Source: Maritimibacter alkaliphilus (lineage in GTDB: Bacteria > Pseudomonadota > Alphaproteobacteria > Rhodobacterales > Rhodobacteraceae). Taken from it: DNA of 64,000 nucleotides. Made by a program: the position numbers and the translations under genes. Shown piece by piece: positions 48,389 through 57,529 of this stretch. The notes beneath the pieces are model-generated. The model was given only the letters and a program-made list of their open reading frames with translations, was not told where the DNA came from and did no database searches. The stretch is taken from NCBI RefSeq assembly GCF_019801605.1, contig NZ_JAHVIT010000002.1, positions 1,302,001 to 1,366,000 on the forward strand, given 5' to 3'. The stretch's first letter is position 1, and the number at the start of each line of letters is the position of its first letter.

Positions 48389-49027
48389 TCAGGGCATCGG
48401 GATCGGGCCCACGTCCTTGGGTACGGCATAGCCGCGCTGTACGGCGGGACGCTCGGCGATGCGCAGGTACCATGCCTTCACGTTGGGATACTCGTCGAGG
48501 TTGATGCTCTGCCATTCGAAGCGCGAGGCCCAGGGCCAGATCGCCATGTCCGCGATGGAATAGTTGCCCGCGCCGGTGCCCGCGAGATACTCCCGCCCCT
48601 CCAGCCGGTCGTTCAGCACGCGGTAGAGCCGCGCGGTCTCCTTCAGGAAGCGGTCCTCGGCGTAGTCCGCCTTGCCGGGGTTGAAGTGGTGGAAATGGTG
48701 CGTCTGCCCCAGCATCGGGCCGAAGCCGCCCATCTGCCACATGAGCCATTCCACCACCCGCCATTCCTCGCCGCCCTCTTCGAGGAAACGGCCATGCTTG
48801 CGCGCGAGGTAGAGCATGATCGCCCCGGATTCCATCAGGCTCTGGCCGGTCTCGCTGTCATGGATCGCGGGGATCTTGTTGTTGGGCGAGATGGCGAGGA
48901 ACTCGGGGGCGAACTGTTCGTCCTTGCCGATGTTCACGGCATGGGCGGTGTAGGGAATGCCCAGTTCCTCCAGCAGGATGGACACCTTGCGCCCGTTCGG
49001 CGTGGTCCAAGTGTAGAAATCGATCAT
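48389..49027 (-). CDS. Glutathione S-transferase, Nu-class-like (YfcG/YghU type)
   Basis: 212 residues. The N-terminal thioredoxin-fold domain opens MIDFYTWTTPNGRKVSILLEE, with the Thr-Pro-Asn motif of Nu-class enzymes in place of the usual Ser or Tyr. NNKIPAIHD and ESGAIMLYLA bind glutathione. The all-helical C-terminal domain has NYSIADMAIWPW. This class acts as a disulfide-bond reductase in E. coli. AGGAGGAG precedes the ATG at 49027. Confidence 0.92.
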   Translation of the reverse strand: MIDFYTWTTPNGRKVSILLEELGIPYTAHAVNIGKDEQFAPEFLAISPNNKIPAIHDSETGQSLMESGAIMLYLARKHGRFLEEGGEEWRVVEWLMWQMGGFGPMLGQTHHFHHFNPGKADYAEDRFLKETARLYRVLNDRLEGREYLAGTGAGNYSIADMAIWPWASRFEWQSINLDEYPNVKAWYLRIAERPAVQRGYAVPKDVGPIPMP

Positions 49028-49167
49028 GCGCTCCTCCTAAGCGGTCCCGGCGCAAGGGGAATCGCCGGTCGTCGGGCGGATCGTAGTCTGGCGAGATACT
49101 AGAATACCAGTGCGCTGCGGCGCCGGGGCCCCGCGTCGCCGTGGGCGCGGGGGTGATGCTCAGGCAC

Positions 49168-49995
49168 TCAGCGCCGCATCTCGTCCGCGACCTGTCCGTA
49201 GGCCAGCAGTGCAAAGAGCCCGGTGCCGCCGAGGATATTGCCGATCAGCGTGCAGAAGAGCAGCGCCGCCGCATGGCCGAGGCCCGTCTCGCCCGAGACC
49301 AGCAGCAGGAAGAGCTCTGCCGAGCCCGCGATGACGTGGGTGAAATCCCCCATGGCGATCAGGTAGGTGAAGAGCATGATGACAAAGGGCGCCCCCGCCC
49401 GGGACGAGGGCAGCATCCAGACGATGGCTGCCACGTAGAAGCCCGCCGGGATGCCGTAGGTCAGCCCCTCCAGCGGGGTCAGTTCGCCATAGTGGCGCGA
49501 GATCGCCAGCATCCCCTCGACATGCTCCGCGGGGATAGAATGCGCCCAGACGGCGAGGGCCACCGCGGCGAAGGTGCCGGTGAAGTTCGCGGCAAGGATG
49601 ATGCCCCAGAGCCGCGCGGTGGCCAGCAGCATCCCGGGCGTGCGCCGGGTCAGCAGCGGCAGGATCGCGGTCAGGGTGCTCTCGGTGAAGAGTTGCAACC
49701 GCCCGAGGATGACGAGCACGAAGCCCAGCGTATAGCCGAGGTTCTCGATCGCGGGGCGGTAGGGGTGATCGGCGAAGATCCCGTGCAGGATGCCCTCGGC
49801 CATGACCGATGCGGTGATCCCCAGCCCGGCCGCGACGCCGGACCACCACAGCGAGGTGCCGGGGCGGGCGAGTTCGTCGATCCCCTCCTGGTGGACGACG
49901 CCATAGACCGAAATCGCGCTGAGGCCCTGGTTCTCGGCAATGTCTTCGCGTTCCTGCCGGGAGAGGTGGGGCGTGTGATCGTCGGTGGCTGCCAT
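49168..49995 (-). CDS. Formate/nitrite transporter (FNT) family protein, YfdC-like
   Basis: 275 residues: an N-terminal cytoplasmic tail and six helices of the FNT fold. Recognisable parts are LWWSGVAAGLGITASVMAEG in helix 1, TESTLTAILPLL, LWGIILAANFTGTFAAVAL, and FTHVIAGSAELFLLL with the conserved His region. The tail QEREDIAENQGLSA resembles YfdC rather than FocA. The ATG at 49995 is chosen; the open frame upstream is not conserved. Substrate is unassigned; formate, nitrite and related anions are the family range. Confidence 0.87.
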   Translation of the reverse strand: MAATDDHTPHLSRQEREDIAENQGLSAISVYGVVHQEGIDELARPGTSLWWSGVAAGLGITASVMAEGILHGIFADHPYRPAIENLGYTLGFVLVILGRLQLFTESTLTAILPLLTRRTPGMLLATARLWGIILAANFTGTFAAVALAVWAHSIPAEHVEGMLAISRHYGELTPLEGLTYGIPAGFYVAAIVWMLPSSRAGAPFVIMLFTYLIAMGDFTHVIAGSAELFLLLVSGETGLGHAAALLFCTLIGNILGGTGLFALLAYGQVADEMRR

Positions 49996-50133
49996 GGCGG
50001 TCGCTGTCCTCGTTATCGTCAAGAGATGAGGAGATAAGGCGACAGGCCGCGCGGGCAATGGCCGACTGGCGGCCATGCAGTGGCGGCGGGGGTACGGCAG
50101 GCGGGCGCAGGCCATCGCCCCGCCCGCCGCCTG

Positions 50134-51447
50134 TCAGGCCCGCAAGCTGGGCACGACGGGCTGGCGCAGGATGAAGGCGGCCGGCACCAGCGACAGGAGC
50201 AGCGTCGCAGAGACGAAGCCCGCGAGGACATGAAGCTCGCTCCACCCCAGCGGGGCCGTCACGAGGACATCGGTGCGCGCCGTCACGAGCTTCGACAGCA
50301 GGGAGGCCGCGCCGACGCCGGTCAGCAGGCCAAGCGCCGACCCTGTCAGCAGCAGGGCTGCACCGAAGGACCAGACCACCGCGAAGACGAAGCGCGCGGG
50401 CGCCCCGAGGGCGCGCAGCAGGGCGATCTGGCGGTGGAAGAGCCGCGACAGGATGAAGAGCCCCAGCAGCACCGCCGAGGCGACCAGCATCTGCGTGACG
50501 AGCGCCATCAGCGACATGATCTGCCGGATATCGCCGAGCACGCGGTAAAGCTGTGCGAGGACGGTCCCCGGGAAGAAGGCCATTGTCTCGCGGTCGCGCG
50601 TGAAGGCGGACCGGAGGGCGTAGTTCGCCCACAGCGCCTCGGAGCGCACGACGATGGCGGGGGTGCCGGGGAAATAGGCCGCATCGAAGGGCGGGCCCAA
50701 CTGGTCCGCCCGCTCTGGCGCGTGCCCGTTGCCGAGGCCGTGGACCTCCCAGATCGTCTCGACCGGCAGGAGGATGGCGCGGTCCCAGGGCGTTCCGCTG
50801 GCGGCCAGCCTGCCCACGACCTCGAGGTGGGCCCCGTCATGTGCGTGCTCTTCGGCGGCATCGCCGTGGCCGTGCGCCGGGGTGAATTCGTCGCCGATGG
50901 CCAGCGGCACGAGCGTGCCCACCAATGCCTCATGCGGGGTTTCCCACATCCGCCCCTCGATCCGGTCCTCCGCGAGGTGGCGGGCGAAGGCCGCCGTGGT
51001 GCCGATCACCGGGGCTGTGCCGTAGCTGTCGCCGAAGGCCAACGGCGCGGCGATCGAGACGCTTTCGTGGCCCGCGACCTCGGCGTAGGTCTCTCCATCC
51101 AGCAGGGGCATGTCAGTGGGTTGCAGGAAGACGGCCGCCATCATCACGCTGATCTCGCTGCCGGGGGCGGAGACGATGAGGTCGAACTTGTCGGCGGCCT
51201 GCGCCGTGCCATGCCGCAGACCGCGCTCCTGCGCCAGAAGCCCGATCCCCATGCCGACCGAGATCGCGATCAGCAGCACGAAGAGCGCGGAGGCGACCCG
51301 GAACCGCCAGAGGATCGCCCGGACGAGCGGCCAGGGCGCGAAGCCCCGCAGCACGATCCCGCCCACGATCAGCGCGGGCAGCAGCAACAGGAGCGTCATC
51401 ACGATGTCCTGCGTCAGGGCCGAAAGGCCATTCCAGAGCGCACTCAT
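50134..51447 (-). CDS. ABC transporter permease, FtsX/MacB type, with His-rich extracytoplasmic loop
   Basis: 437 residues. Membrane helices at about 16-34 and 50-72, a large periplasmic domain (about 73-320), then three helices near the C-terminus (about 325-350, 375-400, 410-430), the MacB/FtsX layout. The periplasmic domain contains HGHGDAAEEHAHDGAH (about 192-207), a probable metal-binding cluster. Its ATG overlaps the ATPase stop by ATGA. Such permeases usually extrude or relocate periplasmic or lipid substrates using mechanical transmission; the His cluster points to a metal-linked role. Confidence 0.85.
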   Translation of the reverse strand: MSALWNGLSALTQDIVMTLLLLLPALIVGGIVLRGFAPWPLVRAILWRFRVASALFVLLIAISVGMGIGLLAQERGLRHGTAQAADKFDLIVSAPGSEISVMMAAVFLQPTDMPLLDGETYAEVAGHESVSIAAPLAFGDSYGTAPVIGTTAAFARHLAEDRIEGRMWETPHEALVGTLVPLAIGDEFTPAHGHGDAAEEHAHDGAHLEVVGRLAASGTPWDRAILLPVETIWEVHGLGNGHAPERADQLGPPFDAAYFPGTPAIVVRSEALWANYALRSAFTRDRETMAFFPGTVLAQLYRVLGDIRQIMSLMALVTQMLVASAVLLGLFILSRLFHRQIALLRALGAPARFVFAVVWSFGAALLLTGSALGLLTGVGAASLLSKLVTARTDVLVTAPLGWSELHVLAGFVSATLLLSLVPAAFILRQPVVPSLRA

Positions 51448-52160
51448 GCCGCGGCCTTTCTGTCACCGGCGAGGCCACCATCGCGGATCGTCAGCACGCG
51501 GTCCATGCGCGAGATGAGGGCGGTGTCATGGCTGACGACGATCAGCGTGGTGCCGCTGGCGCGGGCGAGGGTGACCAGATCGTCGATCAGCCGGTCCGCC
51601 GCCGCCCGGTCGAGGCTGGCCGTCGGTTCGTCAGCCAGCAGAACGGGGGCCTCGGAGGCCATGGCGCGGGCGATGGCCACGCGCTGACGCTCACCGCCCG
51701 AGAAGCTGCTGACGGGCCGGTTCGAGATATCCCCGCCGAGCCCGAGAAACGCCAGCCGCTCGGCGGCCTGTGCGCGCAGGGCGGCCCGGTCGCAGCGCGG
51801 ACGGAAGAGCGCGGAGAGGGCGGCGTTGTCGCCCGCGTTCAGCTCCTCGAACAGCAGGAAGTCCTGAAAGATCATGCCGATGCTCCGGGCGCGGAACCGG
51901 GCCCGCTTCTCGGCGCCGAGTGACAGGAGGTCCTCCGCACCCCAGCGGATATGGCCCTCCGCCTCCAGCAGGCCGGCCAGGGCGTAGAGCAGGGTGGACT
52001 TGCCGGCCCCAGAGGGCCCTTCGATGCCCACGAGCGCCCCGGCAGGCACCTCCAGCGCGGGGATGGAGAGCAGGACGCGCCCCCGGGGGGCGGAGACACG
52101 GAGATCGGAAATCGAGAGCGCCAATCCCTTGGTCAATAGTCCCTTGATCAGCCGTCCCAT
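51444..52160 (-). CDS. ABC transporter ATPase, LolD/MacB type
   Basis: 238 residues, single ATPase domain. Walker A GPSGAGKSTLLYALAG, signature FSGGERQRVAIARAM, Walker B VLLADEPTASLD and switch His VSHDTAL. Partner of the FtsX-type permease, which overlaps its 3' end; it starts 2 bases after the small secreted protein gene. All motifs are complete. Confidence 0.92.
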   Translation of the reverse strand: MGRLIKGLLTKGLALSISDLRVSAPRGRVLLSIPALEVPAGALVGIEGPSGAGKSTLLYALAGLLEAEGHIRWGAEDLLSLGAEKRARFRARSIGMIFQDFLLFEELNAGDNAALSALFRPRCDRAALRAQAAERLAFLGLGGDISNRPVSSFSGGERQRVAIARAMASEAPVLLADEPTASLDRAAADRLIDDLVTLARASGTTLIVVSHDTALISRMDRVLTIRDGGLAGDRKAAA

Positions 52161-52162
52161 GG

Positions 52163-52582
52163 TCAGTCGTAGCTCGCGTCGGCCAGCCGCACCATGCTGA
52201 GGAAGCCGGTTTCCGGATCGCGGTAGGCGCCCAGCTCCAGCACGCCGGAGGTCACGATCTTCACGTTGTAGGGCACCACGTCGACGGTCCGCTTGGTGTA
52301 GACGGCGAGGATGTCGTTCGGCCAGTCGGCCTCGGTCTCGCAGAAGGGGCAGACCGACATCGGCCGCCGGGTCAGCACGAAGAAATTGCTCTCCGCCTTC
52401 AGGGGCGGGGCCATGTAGCCGTCCACCGCGATGCGCTTGCCCTCGCTGGCCCTGGCCAGATCGGACAGGGCCTTCCGGTCGTAGAGGTGGCGTAGCTTGA
52501 TCACCTCCTGCGCGGCAAGGGCCGGGCGGGCGATCAGGGGGGCGGAAAGTGCGGCGCTCAGAAAGGTGCGGCGGGTGAACAT
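52163..52582 (-). CDS. Small Tat-exported protein with a CPFC motif, partner of the ABC transporter
   Basis: 139 residues. N-terminus MFTRRTFLSAALSAPLIARP is a twin-arginine signal (cut near AQ at about 24). The mature region has GKRIAVDGYMAPP, SNFFVLTRRPMSVCPFCETE (C78, C81) and VPYNVKIVTSGVLELGAYRD. The pattern is like the OB-fold DUF3299 group, but that assignment is tentative. Two cysteines in CPFC could bind a metal or act as a redox pair. AAGGAGA precedes the ATG. First gene of the operon. Confidence 0.7.
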   Translation of the reverse strand: MFTRRTFLSAALSAPLIARPALAAQEVIKLRHLYDRKALSDLARASEGKRIAVDGYMAPPLKAESNFFVLTRRPMSVCPFCETEADWPNDILAVYTKRTVDVVPYNVKIVTSGVLELGAYRDPETGFLSMVRLADASYD

Positions 52583-52636
52583 GGGAGATCTCCTTGGGGG
52601 GCCGCGCCGGGGGAGGTCAGGCGCCCCGGAACGGGA

Positions 52637-52662
52637 CAGGGGGCCCGGCGGCGGGCCCCCTG
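52637..52662 (-). terminator. Terminator after the alkaline phosphatase gene
   Basis: Perfect 11-bp stem (CAGGGGGCCCG with CGGGCCCCCTG) and a 4-base loop, 23 bases beyond the phosphatase stop codon. The T tail is weak. Confidence 0.65.
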
Positions 52663-52684
52663 CGTCAGTGTCGCAGCCGGTGGA

Positions 52685-54172
52685 TTACTCGGCGTTCACG
52701 GCGTGGTTCATCACGTGGAAGATGACGTTCTGTTCGATGGTGCCATCGAACAGATGCGCCCAGGGGCCCTTCGCGTAGACGGCCACGTCCTCACCCGAGT
52801 GGGTTTCCGAGGACATCGGCACCAGCGCCTGCTGGAGGTAGTCGAGGTCCATCGCCTCTTCCTGCGTGACCGCCGGGCGGACGCCCGCGTAGTTCATGTC
52901 CTCGCGCAGGATCGAGCCCGAGCCGTTGGCGTAGGAGATGACCGAGTAGGGCTGGCCGTCGTCGGCGAGGTTGAGCTCGTCGCTGTGGATCTCGCCGGTC
53001 TTGGCGATGCCGTAGCAGAGGCCCTGGATCGGGGTGCCGCGGCCGCAGTAGCCGTTGAAGGCAATGGCGTGCTCGTGGTCGGCGGTGACGACGATGAGGG
53101 TGTCCTCGTCATTGGTCATCTCATCGGCCAGGGCGACGGCCTCGGCCCAGATCATGCCGTCGGCGGCGGTCCGGGCGAAGTTGCCGGCGTGGTTGGCGTG
53201 GTCCACGCGACCGGCTTCGATCTCGAGGTAGAAGCCGTCTTCGTTCTGGCTCAGGAACTCGATCGCGGTGCGGGTCATGTCGGTCAGCGAGGGTTCGCTG
53301 TCCGGGCGGTCCGCCTCGTAGGAAGTGTGGCTGTCGGTCCAGAGGCCGAGGATCGGCGCGGACATCTCCAGCGCGTCGAACTCCTCCTTGTTCGAGGCAT
53401 ACTGGATGCCGGCCTCCGCCGCCACGGCCAGCAGGTCGGCGCCATCGGCGCGGTGGCCAGTGCCACCGTTCGGGGTGGCCGTGCCCTTGGGCACGAAGTA
53501 GCGCGCGCCGCCGCCGAGGGCGATGTCGAGCATGCCGGAGGTCATCGCGTCGATCATCTGCGCGGCGATGTCCTTCTGGGCGGTGCATCCTTCGGGCAGG
53601 GCGTCTTCCCAGTTGCGGTTCGCGGTCTTGGAGTAGACGGCGGCCGGGGTCGCATGGGTCAGCCGGGCCGAGGACACGATGCCGACGGACTTGCCCTCGG
53701 CGGCGACCAGTTCTGCGAAGGTGGTCAGCTCGTTGCCGGCCACGGTCGAGCAATCGTCATGGATCGCGTCGCCGCCGAGGTTGATCAGGTTGAAGCGCTG
53801 CTTGACCCCGGTGTTCATCGCACCGGCGGTCGGGGCCGAATCCGGGGTCTGGGCGTTGATGTTGTAGGTCTTCACCAGTGCCGAGTGGAAATCGCTGGTC
53901 TCGTAGGGCAGGACATGTTCCTCGCCCAGCTTGCCCATCTGCTGACCGACGTAGAGCCGGGTCGCGTAGTTGGTGCCCACACCGTTGCCGTCCGCGATCA
54001 TCAGGATCACGTTCTTGGCCCGGCCGGTGTTCTGTTCGCGGGCGATCAGTTCCTGGATGGTGGTTTCGCCGGCCTTGAACCAGTCGCTGTTCGACTGGAG
54101 TTCGGGAATCTCTTGGGCAGATGCGGCCGTGGCCGCCGTCAGGGCCAGAGCGGAGATCAGGATGCGTTTCAC
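52685..54172 (-). CDS. phoA: Alkaline phosphatase (PhoA family)
   Basis: 495 residues, periplasmic. The signal peptide begins VKRILISALALTAATAASAQ. The nucleophile is the Ser in TPDSAPTAGAMNTG; metal-site residues are in LMIADGNGVG, RVDHANHAGN, VTADHEHA and ETHSGEDVAVYA. The start is taken as GTG at 54172 with AGAGGA 9 bases upstream; the in-frame ATG further up would bury the signal peptide under 50 residues. PhoA-type enzymes hydrolyse phosphate esters when phosphate is scarce. I could not find a convincing Pho box. There are no pho regulatory or pst genes nearby. Confidence 0.92.
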   Translation of the reverse strand: MKRILISALALTAATAASAQEIPELQSNSDWFKAGETTIQELIAREQNTGRAKNVILMIADGNGVGTNYATRLYVGQQMGKLGEEHVLPYETSDFHSALVKTYNINAQTPDSAPTAGAMNTGVKQRFNLINLGGDAIHDDCSTVAGNELTTFAELVAAEGKSVGIVSSARLTHATPAAVYSKTANRNWEDALPEGCTAQKDIAAQMIDAMTSGMLDIALGGGARYFVPKGTATPNGGTGHRADGADLLAVAAEAGIQYASNKEEFDALEMSAPILGLWTDSHTSYEADRPDSEPSLTDMTRTAIEFLSQNEDGFYLEIEAGRVDHANHAGNFARTAADGMIWAEAVALADEMTNDEDTLIVVTADHEHAIAFNGYCGRGTPIQGLCYGIAKTGEIHSDELNLADDGQPYSVISYANGSGSILREDMNYAGVRPAVTQEEAMDLDYLQQALVPMSSETHSGEDVAVYAKGPWAHLFDGTIEQNVIFHVMNHAVNAE

Positions 54173-54592
54173 GGGAGGTATCCTCTTTGCTGTTTCGGGG
54201 GCCGCTGGAAGAGTCGGCTGCGCGCGCCGAGGCTGCAGGCGGCAGCACAAGAGGGATGTAGCGATCCATTGTAACGCGAATGTTATGGGGGTAGGGCGAT
54301 CTGCGCTTTTGCGCGGGGGCACTGCAGTCTGTGGGGAGGCCGTGTCGGATATGCCGAACCGCCGCCGTTCTTGCGTTGGAAGAGACCTGCGTACAGGCGA
54401 ATGCCGGGCGGTGTAGCCGCGTGAGGCTTGGACGGGGCGCGCCGTCCGATCTCGCGACGGCTCAGTCGAGCGCGCGCAAGGGCGAGCTTCGCCGCAGTAC
54501 GGTCAGCACGATTGTTCTGTCGGTGTGGGGGGCGGGCCACAGGGTGGCCTGTCGGATCAAACCATCTCAGACGTCATCTCGTCTGGATGATC
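54173..54592. other. Intergenic region between phoA and tRNA-Leu
   Basis: 420 bases without a gene. Contains an imperfect inverted repeat TAAC-GCGAAT-GTTA (about 54273-54286) about 100 bases upstream of phoA, and a hairpin GGACGG-GGCGCG-CCGTCC (54430-54447). The phoA promoter should lie near the first. Confidence 0.45.
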
Positions 54593-54679
54593 TGGTGCGG
54601 TCGAGAAGACTCGAACTTCCACGGGAGTTACCCCACAGCGACCTCAACGCTGCGCGTCTACCAATTCCGCCACGACCGC
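54593..54679 (-). tRNA. tRNA-Leu (anticodon GAG)
   Basis: 87 bases with encoded CCA and the long variable arm of class II tRNAs. Acceptor stem GCGGTCG with CGACCGC, discriminator A. D arm includes TGGCGGAATTGGTAGACGCG. The anticodon arm is CAGCG-TTGAGGT-CGCTG, giving GAG, which decodes CUC/CUU. Confidence 0.97.
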
Positions 54680-54702
54680 ACGTGATCAGGTAGGTGAGGG
54701 GC

Positions 54703-54731
54703 CGTATAACGAGTGTCTCAGCCCACCTCAA
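54703..54731 (-). promoter_or_regulatory. Probable promoter of tRNA-Leu
   Basis: Minus strand: TTGAGG (54731-54726), 17-base spacer, TATACG (54708-54703), about 24 bases before the tRNA 5' end. Confidence 0.6.
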
Positions 54732-54796
54732 GAGCCAAATCGCATCCCTCGGTCCACTTTTTTCGTCGAGGGGCCAAGTCCCTTACGTCAACTGAA

Positions 54797-54821
54797 ACGG
54801 CCGCCCGAAGGGGGCGGCCGT
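54797..54821 (-). terminator. Terminator after the peptidoglycan-binding-domain gene
   Basis: Stem ACGGCCGCCC (54797-54806) with GGGCGGCCGT (54812-54821), loop GAAGG; on the minus strand it is followed by TTCAGTT. It lies 52 bases beyond the 54873 stop. Confidence 0.65.
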
Positions 54822-54872
54822 GGGGGCTGTGGCGGGCCGGGGCGGGGCCCGGAGATGCACCGCCTGATGCCC

Positions 54873-56570
54873 TTATTTCAGCGTGAACGTCGGCAGGGCA
54901 GTGGCCTGCGGCGTTGCGGCTTCGGGGGCGGCCATGGGCGCGGTGAGCCCGGTGGCAGCGGCGTCGATCAGCTGGGCGCGGTCGGCCTGGCCGGGGGCAA
55001 AGACCGCCTCGGCACCGTTGTTCAGCGCGGTGACGGCGGCCTTGTACCAGCCCTGCGCGAGCGCGGGGGATTCGCCGGTGCCGAAGCCCTGGCTCAGGTG
55101 GTGGCCGATGAGCTCGGCGTAGGGCGTCGACCCCGCGCCGACCAGCAGCAGGGCAGAGCCGAGCGCCACGTCCATCTTGTCGCGGCGATAGCCGGTGTAG
55201 AGGCAGATCGCGCCGGTCTGGCGGGCCTGCTCCAGCGTCATGTTGCTGTCGAGGACGAATTTCTGCACCTGCGCCGTGACCTGACCGGCATCGGTGCCGT
55301 CCAGCATCGAGACGTAGCTGGCAAGACCGGCGCCGAAGGCATCACATTGTGCGTCGATCTGGTCGGTGGTCAGGCCCTGCACCTGGCTGACCATCTCTTC
55401 GCCCTTGGCGATGGAATAGGTGCGCGACAGGCAGAACTGCTCGGACAGGGCAAGCTCGGGGTCGGCCATGGTGGCCAGCGTGGTGTAGCCGCCGTTGGAG
55501 TTGGTCAGCAGGCTGACCTTGGAGCAGTAGGAGGCCAGCGAGGGCTGCGGCGCGGCGGCCGGCGCGGCGAAGGGCAGCGGGGCCAGGGCGCCACCGCCGG
55601 CCACCGGAAGCGGCTGCGGGGCAGGGGCGGCGGGCGCGGGCTGGCTGGCCATAACGGTGCCCGACGGGGCCGAGGGCTGCGCCTGCGGCATCGGTGCGGC
55701 TGGCGCGGCCGCCATGGTGGTGCCCCCGTTCAGCGGATCGTTGATCTCGCAGCCCATGCGGTCACAGGCGAACATTGCCGTGCTGACGGTGTTGGTGAGC
55801 GTGCCATTGCGGCGATACTGGAAATCGTGCCGCTGGTAGCCGTCGTGCTTGGAGGTGAAGACCAGCGTCGAGCACTGCGACTGGCCGCACCAGTAGTTCG
55901 ACCCGGTCACGGCGGTGTCGATGACGTAATCGTTGCGCCCGTCGCCGTTCAGGTCGGCCATCTGGATGAAGCCGGTGCGCTGCAGCAGCTGTTCCGCGGA
56001 AGGTTCGGTGCTGTCGGCAATCTCGTCGATGGCCTCGGAGACCTCGATCGGCAGACCGGCATAGCCGACCCCGGTCGAGCGGCCGGGCGTGCCGAACTTC
56101 TGGTCGCGCCAGGCCACCAGCAGGCTGCGCGCACCGTCGGGGTGGCGTTGCGTCGCGGTCATCACCTCGGGGCCGCCGATCTGGGCGCGGTTGTAGGAGG
56201 TGACGAGGTGATCGCGCTCGAAGGGCGTCAGCTGGCCGGTCACCGGGAAGGACATGTAGGCCTGATACTGCGAGATCGCCGAGCGCGAGCGCGAGCCCAT
56301 CACGCCATCGGGCGTGCCGGCATTGAAACCGAAGTAGTTGAGCGAGGTCTGGGTCTCGCGGTTGGCCTGCCGGGCTGCGGTGTTCGCAGTCGACGTGCGC
56401 GGCTTGGAATAGGTCCGCTGTTTCTGCTTGTTCTGTGCTGCGCCGCTCATGATGGCGCCGCCGATAATGCCACCCACAAGCGCCGCGCCGAGGTCACTTG
56501 CGGCGGACTGGATCGGGGCCGCGGTGACCATCCCGGCGGCAAGGGCCACCTTCAGGGACTTGGAGATCAT
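54873..56570 (-). CDS. Exported protein with peptidoglycan-binding domain, function unknown
   Basis: 565 residues. A signal peptide (about 1-24) is followed by a glycine-zipper-like segment (GAALVGGIIGGAIMSGAA, about 28-45), a peptidoglycan-binding type 1 domain (about 70-125, FGFNAGTPDGVMGSRSRSAI), and an FG-GAP/EF-hand-like loop DLNGDGRNDYVID (about 207-219) with a cysteine-containing region after it (YWCGQSQC, ACDRMGC). A Pro/Ala-rich linker (about 283-345) leads to an all-helical domain with several cysteines (about 350-520). I do not recognise a described function. GGAGAA precedes the ATG. Monocistronic. Confidence 0.75.
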   Translation of the reverse strand: MISKSLKVALAAGMVTAAPIQSAASDLGAALVGGIIGGAIMSGAAQNKQKQRTYSKPRTSTANTAARQANRETQTSLNYFGFNAGTPDGVMGSRSRSAISQYQAYMSFPVTGQLTPFERDHLVTSYNRAQIGGPEVMTATQRHPDGARSLLVAWRDQKFGTPGRSTGVGYAGLPIEVSEAIDEIADSTEPSAEQLLQRTGFIQMADLNGDGRNDYVIDTAVTGSNYWCGQSQCSTLVFTSKHDGYQRHDFQYRRNGTLTNTVSTAMFACDRMGCEINDPLNGGTTMAAAPAAPMPQAQPSAPSGTVMASQPAPAAPAPQPLPVAGGGALAPLPFAAPAAAPQPSLASYCSKVSLLTNSNGGYTTLATMADPELALSEQFCLSRTYSIAKGEEMVSQVQGLTTDQIDAQCDAFGAGLASYVSMLDGTDAGQVTAQVQKFVLDSNMTLEQARQTGAICLYTGYRRDKMDVALGSALLLVGAGSTPYAELIGHHLSQGFGTGESPALAQGWYKAAVTALNNGAEAVFAPGQADRAQLIDAAATGLTAPMAAPEAATPQATALPTFTLK

Positions 56571-56684
56571 CTCAAACTTCTCCTATATGTAATACTGAAC
56601 TGAAATTCGATGCGGGCAGTGTAGCGCGGCGGTTCCGTTGCGTCATGCATTTCTGGCCCGGCACAGGTAGGAAATCCCATAAAA

Positions 56685-57359
56685 ATGGAATGGCTCATCT
56701 CACCCGGGCTGACCGACTACGAAACAGCCGTTTCCACCATGGAAGCGCGGGCCGAGGCCATCGCCCGGGGCGAGGCCGAGGAGCTGGTCTGGCTGGTGGA
56801 GCACCCGCCGCTCTACACCGCGGGCACCTCGGCAGACAGCAAGGACCTGCTCGCCGCCGATCGCTTCCCGGTCTACGAGACGAAGCGCGGCGGCCAGTAC
56901 ACCTACCACGGGCCGGGGCAGCGGGTGGTCTACGTCATGCTGGACCTGAACCGGCGCGGGCGCGACGTGCGCTGCTTTGTGCGGCAACTGGAACGCTGGG
57001 TGATCGAGACGCTGGACCAGTTCAACCTGCGTGGCGAGATCCGGCAGGGCCGGGTCGGCGTCTGGATTTCCCGGCCCGACAAGCCCGCGCTGCCCGACGG
57101 CACGATGCGCGAGGACAAGATCGCGGCCATCGGCATCCGGCTGCGCAGGTGGGTGAGCTTCCACGGCATCTCGATCAACGTGGAGCCGGAGCTGGAGCAT
57201 TTCGGCGGCATCGTGCCCTGCGGCATCTCCGGCCACGGGGTGACCAGCCTCGTGGACCTCGGCCTGCCGGTGACGATGGACGACCTCGACGTGGCGCTGC
57301 GCAAGAGCTTCGATGCGGTCTTCGGCGAGGCGGCGGACGGGCCGGTCTGCGCGGGCTGA
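56685..57359 (+). CDS. lipB: Octanoyltransferase LipB
   Basis: Transfers octanoate from acyl-carrier protein to lipoyl domains, first step of lipoate synthesis. 224 residues. Landmarks: [34 protein letters not shown], the catalytic Lys in [19 protein letters not shown] (about K145) and the catalytic Cys in [14 protein letters not shown] (about C179). lipA is not in the window. Confidence 0.96.
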   Translation: MEWLISPGLTDYETAVSTMEARAEAIARGEAEELVWLVEHPPLYTAGTSADSKDLLAADRFPVYETKRGGQYTYHGPGQRVVYVMLDLNRRGRDVRCFVRQLERWVIETLDQFNLRGEIRQGRVGVWISRPDKPALPDGTMREDKIAAIGIRLRRWVSFHGISINVEPELEHFGGIVPCGISGHGVTSLVDLGLPVTMDDLDVALRKSFDAVFGEAADGPVCAG

Positions 57360-57529
57360 TCCGGTGCGGCCCTGCGGGGACCCGTGGTGCCCGCAACGGG
57401 ACGGCCCAGGCGGGGGCTCGCGGGGCCTGCGACAATTCTTCAGCGCTGCCGCATGGATAAAGTCCTATGGCCGATCCCGCTCCTGCGGTATGCCGGTGCA
57501 AACGCGCGCAAAGACTCTGGAGAACAGCC

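Noticed and set aside
54173-54300. Pho box upstream of phoA
   Set aside because: The only repeat-like sequence (CGTTACA and CGCTACA) has a 13-base period rather than the 11 bases of a Pho box and matches the consensus poorly.
54428-54685. Open frame on the plus strand containing GREDSNFHGSYP
   Set aside because: Antisense translation of tRNA-Leu; same artefact class.
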